A DNA stretch of 38,028 nt from an uncultured Granulosicoccaceae bacterium. GTDB taxonomy: Bacteria > Pseudomonadota > Gammaproteobacteria > Granulosicoccales > Granulosicoccaceae. The stretch lies in NCBI GenBank assembly GCA_937981955.1, contig CALJNA010000062.1:1-38028 (forward strand). The letters run 5' to 3'. The position numbers were made by a program, and so were the translations under genes. How positions within the stretch are numbered: the stretch's first letter is position 1; the number at the start of each line of letters is the position of its first letter. The notes below the pieces were generated by a model. It was not told the DNA's origin. It saw only the letters and a program-made list of their open reading frames with translations, and made no database searches. Shown here piece after piece: positions 15,877-24,253 of the stretch.

Positions 15877-17976
15877 ATGCGCTTTTTACTTGCAGCACCC
15901 GCTTTGCTACTGGCGACATCTGTATCAGCGGACCCTTTCACCGAATGCCCTGCCAAGGCGTTCCTGACACAAGGTGCAGTACCCAGCACCTACGGATTGA
16001 ACCTTATAACAGGTGATTACCAGGTACTGGCACATGATATGGGTGTGAAAGCCTCGCTTAACGGACTTGGATTTAACTCGAACGATAGTTATGTTTATGG
16101 TTGGTCATACCAGCATAATAAACCTGCTCGGGTTCACAACGACTTCAAAGTTGAAGTACTCGATGTAGATAACATTGCCGGAGTGGATTTTTACGTTGGT
16201 GATGTTTCAACTAACGACAATAAATATTACGTGTATCGTCGCGGAGCAACTGCCGGTCTCTATTCCATTGATCTGAACCCGGATTCATCGACGTACCTGA
16301 AAATGGAGAATATTGTCGATGGCGCTAGTCTGAGTATGGCTATTGCCGACATGGCATTCCATCCTTACAACGATCTGGCCTACGCGGTAGATTCCAAAGG
16401 CGACGTATTACAAATTGATGTACAAGCCGGAACCTCAACGGTATTAGGCAATATAGAAGCACAAGCCGGGTTTGGTGCTGCGTACTTTGATCCTGACGGG
16501 AATCTTTATCTTAGTCGGAACAGAGACGGTGCCATTTACCGGGTTGCTATTGACGCAGGTATCTACAAGGCTGACTTCTTTGCCAAGGGGCCTGCTTCAG
16601 GTTTAAACGATGGCTTTCGTTGCGCACAAGCACCCGTCATAGACGTCAGTAACACAAATCTGGATTTTGGCGATGCACCCGATAGTTACGGTACCAGCAT
16701 GGCAAACAATGGCGCACGACATGGCCTTTCCGGTAACAACATATTCTATCTTGGCAGTCACGTTGACGGTGAGTCGGATGCTTCACTGTATCCGCTGTCT
16801 GATGATAACAATGGCGATATACACGACGATGACGGCGTTCAGTTTGCCACAAGCATTGTTGAATCAAAAAATGCTATTGCCAAAGTCAATGTTTCAGCAC
16901 CGGGCATTTTGAATGCCTGGATAGACATCGATAGAAACGGTGCATTCGACAACAATGATCAGGTAGTAAAAGACCTTCAAGTTGATGAAGGTACTCAGTA
17001 CGTCTACATGCCAATACCTGCCGGAGTCAAACAGGGAGAAACCTGGGCTCGCTTTCGTTTTTCCGGAACCGAAGGCATTCAGGCCGTTGGTGGTGCACCA
17101 AACGGTGAGGTGGAAGATTACCAGGTTGAGGTTATTGAGGAAGAAACGGCAGTAACCTATTATCCATCATCAAACGGTTGGACCACATTAGCGTTTGAGG
17201 ATAACTGGCCGCATGAGGGTGACTACGATATGAACGATCTGGTTGTTCATATGCGCACCGCAGTGCGTAAAAAATCCAGCGGTATCACGCAGGTCAGCAT
17301 GAAAGGCGAAATCTCTGCAGTTGGTGCTTCATACCATAACGGATTTGCAGTACGACTTACTGGTGTAAAGCGGGACCAAGTCGATGTTGAGAACATTGAA
17401 TATAAAATCAATGGAAAACCAGTAGACTTTCAGCCGCTCGAAGACGGTCGAGAAGAAGCTATTTTCATACTGGCTTACAACCTTTGGGACTATGTCGGCT
17501 CGGGTGAACTTTGTAAATACTACCGAACCGAAGAAGGCTGTGGTTCGGATATTCAAATGAGCTTTTCTGCCAGCATACCCATGAAGGATGCCGTTGATGC
17601 AGAACTAAAAGGTGCTTTTGACCCATTCCTGTTTGCGACACCGGGTGCATGGCATGGTGGACATTTTGTGACAGCCCCTGGTAGAGCATACGAAGTACAC
17701 CTGAAAAACTACGCTCCGACAGAAGCTTTCGACCAAAGCCTGTTTAATGAGCCCGGCGATGATGCATCAGAGCCACAGAACAATTTCTACTATCAAACAG
17801 CCAAGGGTATGCCCTGGGCATTGGAAATTGGCACTCACTGGTCTCATCCGCAGGAGTACAAAGACATTGGTCATGCTTATCCTTATTTCGCAGAATGGGC
17901 ACAGTCCAATGGTTGGTTAAACAGAGCCTGGTATCTGAGCAGCAATGCAAACACACCATTACTGTTCAACGACTAG
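15877..17976 (+). CDS. exported LruC-domain protein with GEVED-type domain
   Basis: This 699-residue secreted or surface protein has a signal peptide MRFLLAAPALLLATSVSA. Residues about 20-250 form a beta-propeller-like region of the DUF6923 kind (YGLNLITGDYQVLAHD, DMAFHPYNDLAYAVDS, AAYFDPDGNLYLSRN). FGDAPDSYGTSMANNGARH (about 265-283) with WIDIDRNGAFDNNDQVV and NGEVEDYQVEV marks a GEVED domain. From about 440 comes the LruC domain (FEDNWPHEGDYDMNDLV, acidic and probably calcium binding), ending with a DUF4842-like region (HGGHFVTAPGRAYEVH). GGAGG five bases before ATG 15877 decides the start over a GTG at 15871. A small lipoprotein gene follows after 9 bases. The role is likely adhesion or matrix formation. 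Confidence 0.85.
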   Translation: MRFLLAAPALLLATSVSADPFTECPAKAFLTQGAVPSTYGLNLITGDYQVLAHDMGVKASLNGLGFNSNDSYVYGWSYQHNKPARVHNDFKVEVLDVDNIAGVDFYVGDVSTNDNKYYVYRRGATAGLYSIDLNPDSSTYLKMENIVDGASLSMAIADMAFHPYNDLAYAVDSKGDVLQIDVQAGTSTVLGNIEAQAGFGAAYFDPDGNLYLSRNRDGAIYRVAIDAGIYKADFFAKGPASGLNDGFRCAQAPVIDVSNTNLDFGDAPDSYGTSMANNGARHGLSGNNIFYLGSHVDGESDASLYPLSDDNNGDIHDDDGVQFATSIVESKNAIAKVNVSAPGILNAWIDIDRNGAFDNNDQVVKDLQVDEGTQYVYMPIPAGVKQGETWARFRFSGTEGIQAVGGAPNGEVEDYQVEVIEEETAVTYYPSSNGWTTLAFEDNWPHEGDYDMNDLVVHMRTAVRKKSSGITQVSMKGEISAVGASYHNGFAVRLTGVKRDQVDVENIEYKINGKPVDFQPLEDGREEAIFILAYNLWDYVGSGELCKYYRTEEGCGSDIQMSFSASIPMKDAVDAELKGAFDPFLFATPGAWHGGHFVTAPGRAYEVHLKNYAPTEAFDQSLFNEPGDDASEPQNNFYYQTAKGMPWALEIGTHWSHPQEYKDIGHAYPYFAEWAQSNGWLNRAWYLSSNANTPLLFND

Positions 17977-17985
17977 GAGAACATT

Positions 17986-18474
17986 ATGTATAAATCATTA
18001 ACAGCAGCATCTGTAGCCCTACTCCTTGTCGCATGTGGTGGCAGTGGAAGTGGAGGCGTACAGAACACCAACGAGTTCATCACTCCAGGTATCGGGTCCG
18101 CGCTTCCAGATGCGACCGATACCCGTACGCTGGAAGTTGACAGATCTTTTGCCTTTGCAACAGCCAGGACAATTGACATTGAGTTCGATATTGAATCGGC
18201 TAGAAACGCTGATGCAACAGTGTCAATCTGTACTGACTTCGTACCGGTTGCCTCTGAATTTGATGTAGATTTTGACAGTTGCACCGTCAGTGGAGAGCTG
18301 GACAACGGTATGTTCAGCCACTCAATGGATGTAACGAATGACAAAAACTCCGTTGTTGGCGTGGTACTTTTCCAGAGTGCAGAAATGCCGCCTCTGTACA
18401 AAGAGTTCAATGTTGATGAAAATCAACGAACCAAGGGTGACGGCACTGTCCAGAGTGTCATTGTCTGGAAATAA
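17986..18474 (+). CDS. small lipoprotein of unknown function paired with the LruC-domain protein
   Basis: This 162-residue protein has a lipoprotein signal; the lipobox LVAC puts lipidated Cys at residue 17, followed by a glycine/serine-rich tether GGSGSGG. The mature region looks beta-rich, with CTDFVPVASEFDVDFDSCTV giving two cysteines that could form a disulfide. No family is recognised. GGAGAACATT precedes ATG 17986, and the gene starts 9 bases after the LruC-domain gene, so the two are almost certainly co-transcribed. It may anchor or assist the secreted partner at the outer membrane (inference). A terminator follows. Confidence 0.75.
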   Translation: MYKSLTAASVALLLVACGGSGSGGVQNTNEFITPGIGSALPDATDTRTLEVDRSFAFATARTIDIEFDIESARNADATVSICTDFVPVASEFDVDFDSCTVSGELDNGMFSHSMDVTNDKNSVVGVVLFQSAEMPPLYKEFNVDENQRTKGDGTVQSVIVWK

Positions 18475-18513
18475 GTCGTAAGGTCGATAACATTCGACAA
18501 TGCGTGCTACAAG

Positions 18514-18550
18514 TGCCTGCGGAGGGTTTACTAACTTCGCAGGCATTCTT
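18514..18550 (+). terminator. intrinsic terminator after the lipoprotein gene
   Basis: TGCCTGCG (18514-18521) pairs with CGCAGGCA (18538-18545) around a 16-base loop, followed by TTCTTG. A moderate T tract makes it a fair Rho-independent terminator for the LruC/lipoprotein transcript. Confidence 0.6.
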
Positions 18551-18560
18551 GTATTCAGGC

Positions 18561-18616
18561 TTAGTTCGCTGAACTAACGTATCAGGTTAGCATGAACTAA
18601 CATTTGTCGTTAGTCC
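18561..18616. repeat. cluster of TTAGTT/AACTAA inverted and direct repeats
   Basis: TTAGTTC (18561-18567) and GAACTAA (18571-18577) form a perfect inverted repeat. TGAACTAAC occurs at 18570-18578 and again at 18593-18601. GTTAG near 18586 and GTTAGT near 18609 can each pair with a neighbouring CTAAC. The cluster fills the convergent gap just past the sensor-kinase stop. It may end minus-strand transcription through alternative hairpins or bind a protein. Confidence 0.5.
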
Positions 18617-18619
18617 TGT

Positions 18620-20638
18620 CTACTGACCGCCTAGTGCTAATGAAAGTTCTGCAATCAGCTCATCGGCTTGTACCGGTTTATGCAATAGTCTAAAGCCGCT
18701 GCTTGTCGCCTCTTTCAATCTGTCCGGCGAAGTATCACCAGTAACGATAATAGCGGGAATGTCCTGATTGAATTCCTCTCGAACCGATTCAATAGCAACG
18801 TCGCCCGTCTGGCCCTGTTCAAGCCGGTAATCGGCGACAATCATCGTTGGCGAAAGATCATGTCGGGTGAGTTTTTCGATTGCTTCAATTGCAGATTTAG
18901 CAGTAACGGGCTTGCAGCCATGTGCATCCAATACATGCGACATGCCATCAAGAATATCTGCATCATCATCAATAATGAGTATTGTGTAGCCACTAATCTC
19001 AGTATTTTTCGTACTGGTTACCTCGTCGACAACTTGAGATACATCCCCTAATGGCAATTCCAATGAGAAAACCGACCCTTCACCGGACGTTGATTGCAAA
19101 TCGAATTTAACCTCCAGCAGATCCACCAGCCTGCGCACTATCGCCAAGCCTAAACCCAGGCCAATGGTTGTACGCCGCCCATCGTGTTCCAGTTGATAAT
19201 ATTCAGAGAAAATCGCGTTTTGTTCTATTTGTGGAATACCGGGTCCGGTATCAGCAATTTCGATACGAAGGAATTGTTCAAGCAACTCGCAGCGCACCTC
19301 CACCGACCCTTCCGGTGTATACGTGATGGCATTTTGAATGAGATTTCGCAAGATTCGTTCAAGTAAAACTGTATCGGTATAAAGCACGGCATTGCTTTGC
19401 TGAAACTTAATCTGCAAAGACTTGTCAGCGGCGACCTCTTGAAATTCTTCCTGCAAGCTCGACAACATACGATTGACTGGAAAATGGATTGACTCCACTT
19501 CAACCACGCCGGCATCGAGTCTCGACAAATCCAGTAGACTATTGAATAAAACCGACAATGCGTTGCTGGAATTCTTTATTTTGGTAATCAGCGCTATTTC
19601 GTCTTTACCCTCGAGCTTGGTCTCGAGCACGTCAAGATAAAGACCAAGTGCATGCAGAGGTTGGCGCAAATCATGACTGGCGGTAGCGATAAACTTGTTC
19701 TTTGCAGTTACTGCAAGTTCAGCCATGAGTCTGCTGTGGTCAGCCTTCAGCTTTTCCTGCGTAACTTTCTCAAGCATCTCGCTGCGTTCGCGTAATACCT
19801 GTTCCGTTTTAACAATGGCCGTAACATCCTCAGAAATAACCAATAGTGCGTATACTTCTCCCCAATGGTTTTTTAACGGAACCCGTATCGTTTTTCTATG
19901 TCGTGTATCACCCGTGAACACTCGCCAATAGGGATTGGTTTCAACTGTTGGCTCGCCTTTGGCTATAGCGTGATCGTCCTGAGGCCAGAAACCCGGCCAA
20001 TCCGCTTTCTCGCTACCAAGCACGACATCTTTGCTGAACCCGATTTCCAGATCGGTTTTACCAATGACGCTATCAAACGAACGTTCAAGAGAACCGGCGT
20101 ACTCTTCGCTGACGGCAAGAAAACGATGCTGCAGATCTTTGATGAACAACCAGTCACTGGAATGATTAACAACCGTTTGAAGCAACTTAGCTTCCGGTGC
20201 ATTGGTTGAAGTTAGTGATAAAGGGTCGCGATATCGATTGACAAGTCGCTTTAGACGTAGTGAAAACGACGCAAGACCAATCTCCGCTTCGCAGACAAAA
20301 TCATTGAATCCAACAATGAGTTCCAGATCGTTTTGTTCCTGATCTGCATTGATCAGAGCAACGACGGGTTCGCGACCAGATTGGTTTGCAAAGTAACGTG
20401 CGACCTCTGTATCGGCATTTCGCCAATCCACAAACAGACAGTCATAGGTTACCGGTTCACAGCTACATTCTTTAACGGAGCCTTGATGCCGCTCTACTTC
20501 TATTCCGGACGCAACCAGCTTTTCAAGAATACGCTGCTCAATTTTATGCGAGACATGACCAGATGCTCGATGTACCGATTCAGTGGATTCGGTAAATTCA
20601 CAAACCCGTAGCTTCAGCGCTGTTTCCTGCTTTGGCAT
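18620..20638 (-). CDS. hybrid sensor histidine kinase (PAS, HisKA, HATPase, receiver)
   Basis: This 672-residue protein has no clear membrane segment and is probably cytoplasmic. Residues about 1-135 resemble a degenerate receiver (CLFVDWRN, FNDFVCEAEIGLASFSLRLKRLV). A PAS domain covers about 150-275, then a coiled-coil linker, the HisKA domain with phosphoacceptor His322 in TASHDLRQPLHALGLYLDVL, and the ATPase with N432/N436, DTGPGIP at 463 and a glycine-rich GLGLGLAIV. The C-terminal receiver has acidic residues 557-559, phosphoacceptor Asp603 and Lys654. The layout is of the NahK/ErcS-like class. It starts 2 bases after the pucG stop, so it is the last gene of the purine-catabolic operon; no separate response regulator is adjacent. 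Confidence 0.9.
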   Translation of the reverse strand: MPKQETALKLRVCEFTESTESVHRASGHVSHKIEQRILEKLVASGIEVERHQGSVKECSCEPVTYDCLFVDWRNADTEVARYFANQSGREPVVALINADQEQNDLELIVGFNDFVCEAEIGLASFSLRLKRLVNRYRDPLSLTSTNAPEAKLLQTVVNHSSDWLFIKDLQHRFLAVSEEYAGSLERSFDSVIGKTDLEIGFSKDVVLGSEKADWPGFWPQDDHAIAKGEPTVETNPYWRVFTGDTRHRKTIRVPLKNHWGEVYALLVISEDVTAIVKTEQVLRERSEMLEKVTQEKLKADHSRLMAELAVTAKNKFIATASHDLRQPLHALGLYLDVLETKLEGKDEIALITKIKNSSNALSVLFNSLLDLSRLDAGVVEVESIHFPVNRMLSSLQEEFQEVAADKSLQIKFQQSNAVLYTDTVLLERILRNLIQNAITYTPEGSVEVRCELLEQFLRIEIADTGPGIPQIEQNAIFSEYYQLEHDGRRTTIGLGLGLAIVRRLVDLLEVKFDLQSTSGEGSVFSLELPLGDVSQVVDEVTSTKNTEISGYTILIIDDDADILDGMSHVLDAHGCKPVTAKSAIEAIEKLTRHDLSPTMIVADYRLEQGQTGDVAIESVREEFNQDIPAIIVTGDTSPDRLKEATSSGFRLLHKPVQADELIAELSLALGGQ

Positions 20639-20640
20639 GC

Positions 20641-21882
20641 TTACCCATTTTCATAAACCGAATACGCTGCGTCGACTCCGGCACACTGTTTTGTGTTAAA
20701 TCCGTGGCGCTTTAACACCATTTCCAATGAACTCAGGCAACGCAGTACATTCGCTTGCCTGCAAACATACCCCATTGTACCAATTCGCCAGATTTTTCCA
20801 TCTAACGGGCCAAACGAAGTGCCGATTTCAATGCCGAAATCGTTAAGTAAATCGCTTCTTACTGCAGCACCATTGCCACACTCAGCGGGAATGTAGATGC
20901 CCGTCACATTGTCCATCAAGTGCTCCTGATCGCCAAACAATTCCAGCCCCATCGCCTGCAAACCAGCTCGTAAGGCTTTAGAGGTTTTCTGGTGTCTGGC
21001 TTGACAAGCTTCAAGTCCTTCTTCGAGCAGGACCCGCGCACATTCACGCGCGGCATACAACATACTCGCCGATTCGGTGTGGTGATTTAATCTATGCGGA
21101 CCCCAGTAATCCATCAACATAGCCAAATCAAAATAGTTTGACTGAATAATCGGACCGTCTGCATCCTTGACTCCCGGTGGTCGAATACCAGCTTCAGTGT
21201 GTTTGCGATCAAGCACCCGTTCTGCAACTTCATCAGAAAATGAAATTGGTGATGATCCTGGAGGACCTGACAAGCACTTCTGTAGTCCGGCGCTGACTAT
21301 ATCAATGCCCCAATCATCTACGGGTAGCGCGTTTCCACCGAGACTGGCGGTAGAATCTACGTACAGGATGCAACCATGTCTCTTACAAATTTCACCGAGT
21401 TCTTTGAGTGGCTGCTTGACCGTAACGGATGTATCACCTTGGCTGATGGCGACAATTGCAGGTTTATATTTTTTAATCGCAGACTCTAACTCCTCTGCTG
21501 TAAACACTTTTCCCCATTCAGTTTCAATACTGACGGCATTCGCACCCGCGCGCATGGAAATTTCTTTTAAGAGATGACCAAACCGTCCAAAGATGGGGGC
21601 CAGCACCGTATCACCCGGGCATATGATAGAAGTGAGGCAGGCTTCTATTCCTGCTCTTGCGGTACCGTTAATAAGAAATGTTTGCTTATTCTGAGTTTCA
21701 TAGACCTGCCGGTAAAGCACCTGAACCTCATCCATGTAACGCGTGAACTGTGGGTCAAATTGACCTTGCAGCGGTGTTGACATGGCTCTGAGTACCCGCG
21801 GGTACACATCAACTGGTCCCGGCCCCATTAGCAGGCGCGGGTCTGGGTCGAGTTCATCAAACAGTATTGGCTTATCGGACAC
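20641..21882 (-). CDS. pucG: (S)-ureidoglycine-glyoxylate aminotransferase (PucG-like), class V PLP enzyme
   Basis: This 413-residue fold-type I, class V aminotransferase belongs to the alanine/serine-glyoxylate family. LLMGPGPVDVYPRVLRAMS (18-36) is the family start, INGTARAGIEA (71-81) the cofactor-phosphate loop, VDSTASLGG (175-183) holds the Asp that pairs with the pyridine nitrogen, and AGLQKCLSGPPG contains the Schiff-base lysine K202. Serine-, alanine- and ureidoglycine-glyoxylate enzymes look alike. The call rests on lying directly downstream of allantoate amidohydrolase and the oxamate transcarbamylase genes. The predicted reaction is ureidoglycine plus glyoxylate to oxalurate plus glycine. 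It starts 21 bases after allC. Confidence 0.85.
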   Translation of the reverse strand: MSDKPILFDELDPDPRLLMGPGPVDVYPRVLRAMSTPLQGQFDPQFTRYMDEVQVLYRQVYETQNKQTFLINGTARAGIEACLTSIICPGDTVLAPIFGRFGHLLKEISMRAGANAVSIETEWGKVFTAEELESAIKKYKPAIVAISQGDTSVTVKQPLKELGEICKRHGCILYVDSTASLGGNALPVDDWGIDIVSAGLQKCLSGPPGSSPISFSDEVAERVLDRKHTEAGIRPPGVKDADGPIIQSNYFDLAMLMDYWGPHRLNHHTESASMLYAARECARVLLEEGLEACQARHQKTSKALRAGLQAMGLELFGDQEHLMDNVTGIYIPAECGNGAAVRSDLLNDFGIEIGTSFGPLDGKIWRIGTMGYVCRQANVLRCLSSLEMVLKRHGFNTKQCAGVDAAYSVYENG

Positions 21883-21903
21883 GTTTATTCTCTGGTCAAA
21901 TGG

Positions 21904-23163
21904 TTAGTCGCACAGGTTCAGAACAGTTTGCATTAACACTTGCGCACCGGAAATGGCATCGTCCTCGGTTACAGATTCGTCCGGATGATGACTAATACCT
22001 TCTCTACACCGAACAAACAGCATCCCAACGGGGGCGATGTCAGCCATGGCTGCGGCATCGTGCCCTGCTCCACTGGGCAAAGTAATAAGATCATAGTTCA
22101 TGGAAGCAACGGCAGACTGCATGTGCTTGACGATGAGTGCATCACAGTTGACTGATGCTGCCTCATGAACATTTTCAATATCAATTTCAATGTTTCTACT
22201 GGCACAGACACTACTCATTTCTTCAACAATGGTATTGACACGCTCTACCCTTAGTGAATCACTGGCAGCGCGAATATCGATACTGAATTGCACATCACCG
22301 GGAATAACATTTCCGGCACCCGGTTTCGCATTAATACGTCCGACAGTCCCAACCAGACCAGCTTCCGTTGAGCAATTGCGCTCGACAATGCTAATGCATT
22401 GAGCAGCTGCTGCCAAAGCATCACGACGCAAATTCATTGGTACCGTGCCCGCGTGACCGGCATATCCAGTCAGATTAATCATTAAGCGGGTAGCTCCCGA
22501 AATACTGCTGACCACACCAACAGGTGTATTGCCGTTCTCCAGCACCGGACCTTGCTCAATATGCAGTTCGAGATAAGCGTGTAAATCATCCGGATTGACG
22601 GCAGCGGAGTCGATCTCGTCGGCGCTGGTTCCGAACTGAGTCAATGCATCGGTTAACGTAATTCCCTGTTCATCTTCTCGGCTTAATACAAGCTTGTTAA
22701 ATCGGCCTGCCATGGCCCTGCTGCCAAGATAAGTTGACTGGTATCTAACGCCTTCTTCATCGGCGAACCCCACTACTTCAACGGCATAGGGCAACCGCAT
22801 GTTTTGTTCATGCAGGCTTTCAACACAAGCTAATGCGCTAAGCACACCGAGCATACCGTCGTAGCGACCAGCATTTATCACGGTATCCAGGTGTGAGCCA
22901 AGCATAATAGATGATGTTTTAGTTGAGCGTTCAGCGGCGGCATAGCGACCAACCACATTGCCAATGGCATCTTCTCTAACCTGCATACCGGCATCTTTCA
23001 TCCAGCTTGCAACCAGATCGTTCGCCATTCGATGCTCTCTGGTGGCAACCCGGCGAGTCAGACAATCGGGTGATTCCGATATTTTTGCCAGCTCATCTAT
23101 GCGGTCCATGATTCGCTTTGCTGCGGCCGGCGTAACTGGCATTGAAGAACTCGACGATGACAT
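21904..23163 (-). CDS. allC: allantoate amidohydrolase
   Basis: This 419-residue binuclear-metal hydrolase of the M20/AllC-UAH family converts allantoate to (S)-ureidoglycine with release of ammonia and CO2. Metal-binding motifs are LGSHLDTVINAGRYDG (H91, D102), VVGFADEEGVRY (E136/E137), and LELHIEQGPVLE. The C-terminal SGAGHDAAAMADI and GISHHPDESV complete the site. ATG 23163 (MSSSSSSMPVTP) is preferred; a longer reading to 23262 would run about 90 bases into the allH-like gene. The gap after the allH stop is 10 bases. N-carbamoyl-amino-acid hydrolase and ureidoglycolate hydrolase are close relatives, but the operon favours AllC. Confidence 0.9.
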   Translation of the reverse strand: MSSSSSSMPVTPAAAKRIMDRIDELAKISESPDCLTRRVATREHRMANDLVASWMKDAGMQVREDAIGNVVGRYAAAERSTKTSSIMLGSHLDTVINAGRYDGMLGVLSALACVESLHEQNMRLPYAVEVVGFADEEGVRYQSTYLGSRAMAGRFNKLVLSREDEQGITLTDALTQFGTSADEIDSAAVNPDDLHAYLELHIEQGPVLENGNTPVGVVSSISGATRLMINLTGYAGHAGTVPMNLRRDALAAAAQCISIVERNCSTEAGLVGTVGRINAKPGAGNVIPGDVQFSIDIRAASDSLRVERVNTIVEEMSSVCASRNIEIDIENVHEAASVNCDALIVKHMQSAVASMNYDLITLPSGAGHDAAAMADIAPVGMLFVRCREGISHHPDESVTEDDAISGAQVLMQTVLNLCD

Positions 23164-23173
23164 ATATTTTATA

Positions 23174-24232
23174 TTATTGACTATGGACCAAGTGTACACC
23201 CGACGATGATGACTCAGTGAAAGCAATGCGACCAGCATCTGTTTTTGTAGATCCGATATCATTTACAGAAGACTCGGATATCGTATTGAGACACATAACA
23301 AATCCTGTAAACCAGTCCCAACCTGAACTGGCACCGACGCTACTGAGTTGCTGACCGACTCTATTCGGACAATTCATATGCTCGCCAAACAGTTCACTGG
23401 TTAGTAAGCTTACGCGTTCGGACTGTCGGCCGTTTGCCGATTGCTGCAACAGTGCAAACGCAATATCGGTTGTAGCATTACGACAGTGATCGACCATCTG
23501 ACACCACAAATCAGATGCGATGCGAGCATACCCTGTCAGATAGAGTGCGTGAAATGCACCACAAAGAAAATCATCACCCGACGGGGTTAATCCAGGGCCA
23601 GCTCCAACCAAACGAAACCAGCTTGCGTTGTTGCTCCACGACGAGCTGTGCGGCACCACACTAATACGTTTAAGTTGTGTTTTTAAGTCGATCAGAAATT
23701 CATTTATTGCCGGAGCAACAAACTTTAAAACTATTGATGCATGTGCAAGATTGGTTCGAGTCTGCAACAGCTGGGCAATCCCATCCGATGGCAATTGCAG
23801 CTCGCGAAGCATTAAGTTAATCTCGGTTACGTGTTCATCAGTGACACGGTATGCTGATATTTTGGATTCATGCACATCGGCAAAACGCATCGAATAAATT
23901 TGGTCGGCTGACAATATTAACGATACTGATGACATAACAACATTCTGCCCAGGACTCAACGAATTGAGTAAGGACACACCCGGCGCATCAAATAGAATAT
24001 TGATGGGGCCAGCGCCCAACTCAGATTCAGCCAGACAGAATATCGATTGATCAAATTGCAAATAAGCACAACGTCTGAACACACTGTGAACTGAGCCGTG
24101 AATTGCCTTCGACTGATGCCGCCTCAGAGCATCGAACGACACATCTCCGATACAGGTGATTTTCATTGATTTCAAAGGCAATTCACCGGACATATTAGTT
24201 AAAAGCTTTCCACTCACAAGCGTTCCACTCAC
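23174..24232 (-). CDS. allH: DUF2877 protein, AllH-like subunit of oxamate carbamoyltransferase
   Basis: This roughly 352-residue protein matches the DUF2877 family, which includes E. coli YlbF/AllH, a component with FdrA and YlbE of the catabolic oxamate transcarbamylase. The best signature is LVGAGPGLTPSGDDFLCG in the second half. It is longer than E. coli AllH (about 270 aa). A GTG at 24232 is preferred because AAGGA stands five bases before it; the ATG at 24238 has no room for a binding site. The next codons come from an in-frame 15-bp near-duplication (GTGAGTGGAAcGCTT, GTGAGTGGAAaGCTT). It lies 10 bases before allC and 20 after the carbamate kinase gene. Confidence 0.85.
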   Translation of the reverse strand: MSGTLVSGKLLTNMSGELPLKSMKITCIGDVSFDALRRHQSKAIHGSVHSVFRRCAYLQFDQSIFCLAESELGAGPINILFDAPGVSLLNSLSPGQNVVMSSVSLILSADQIYSMRFADVHESKISAYRVTDEHVTEINLMLRELQLPSDGIAQLLQTRTNLAHASIVLKFVAPAINEFLIDLKTQLKRISVVPHSSSWSNNASWFRLVGAGPGLTPSGDDFLCGAFHALYLTGYARIASDLWCQMVDHCRNATTDIAFALLQQSANGRQSERVSLLTSELFGEHMNCPNRVGQQLSSVGASSGWDWFTGFVMCLNTISESSVNDIGSTKTDAGRIAFTESSSSGVHLVHSQ

Positions 24233-24253
24233 ACGCATCCTTAGAAACGCAAT

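Noticed and set aside
23164..23262. Longer N-terminus for allantoate amidohydrolase
   Set aside because: It would overlap the end of the allH-like gene by about 90 bases; ATG 23163 leaves a normal 10-base gap.
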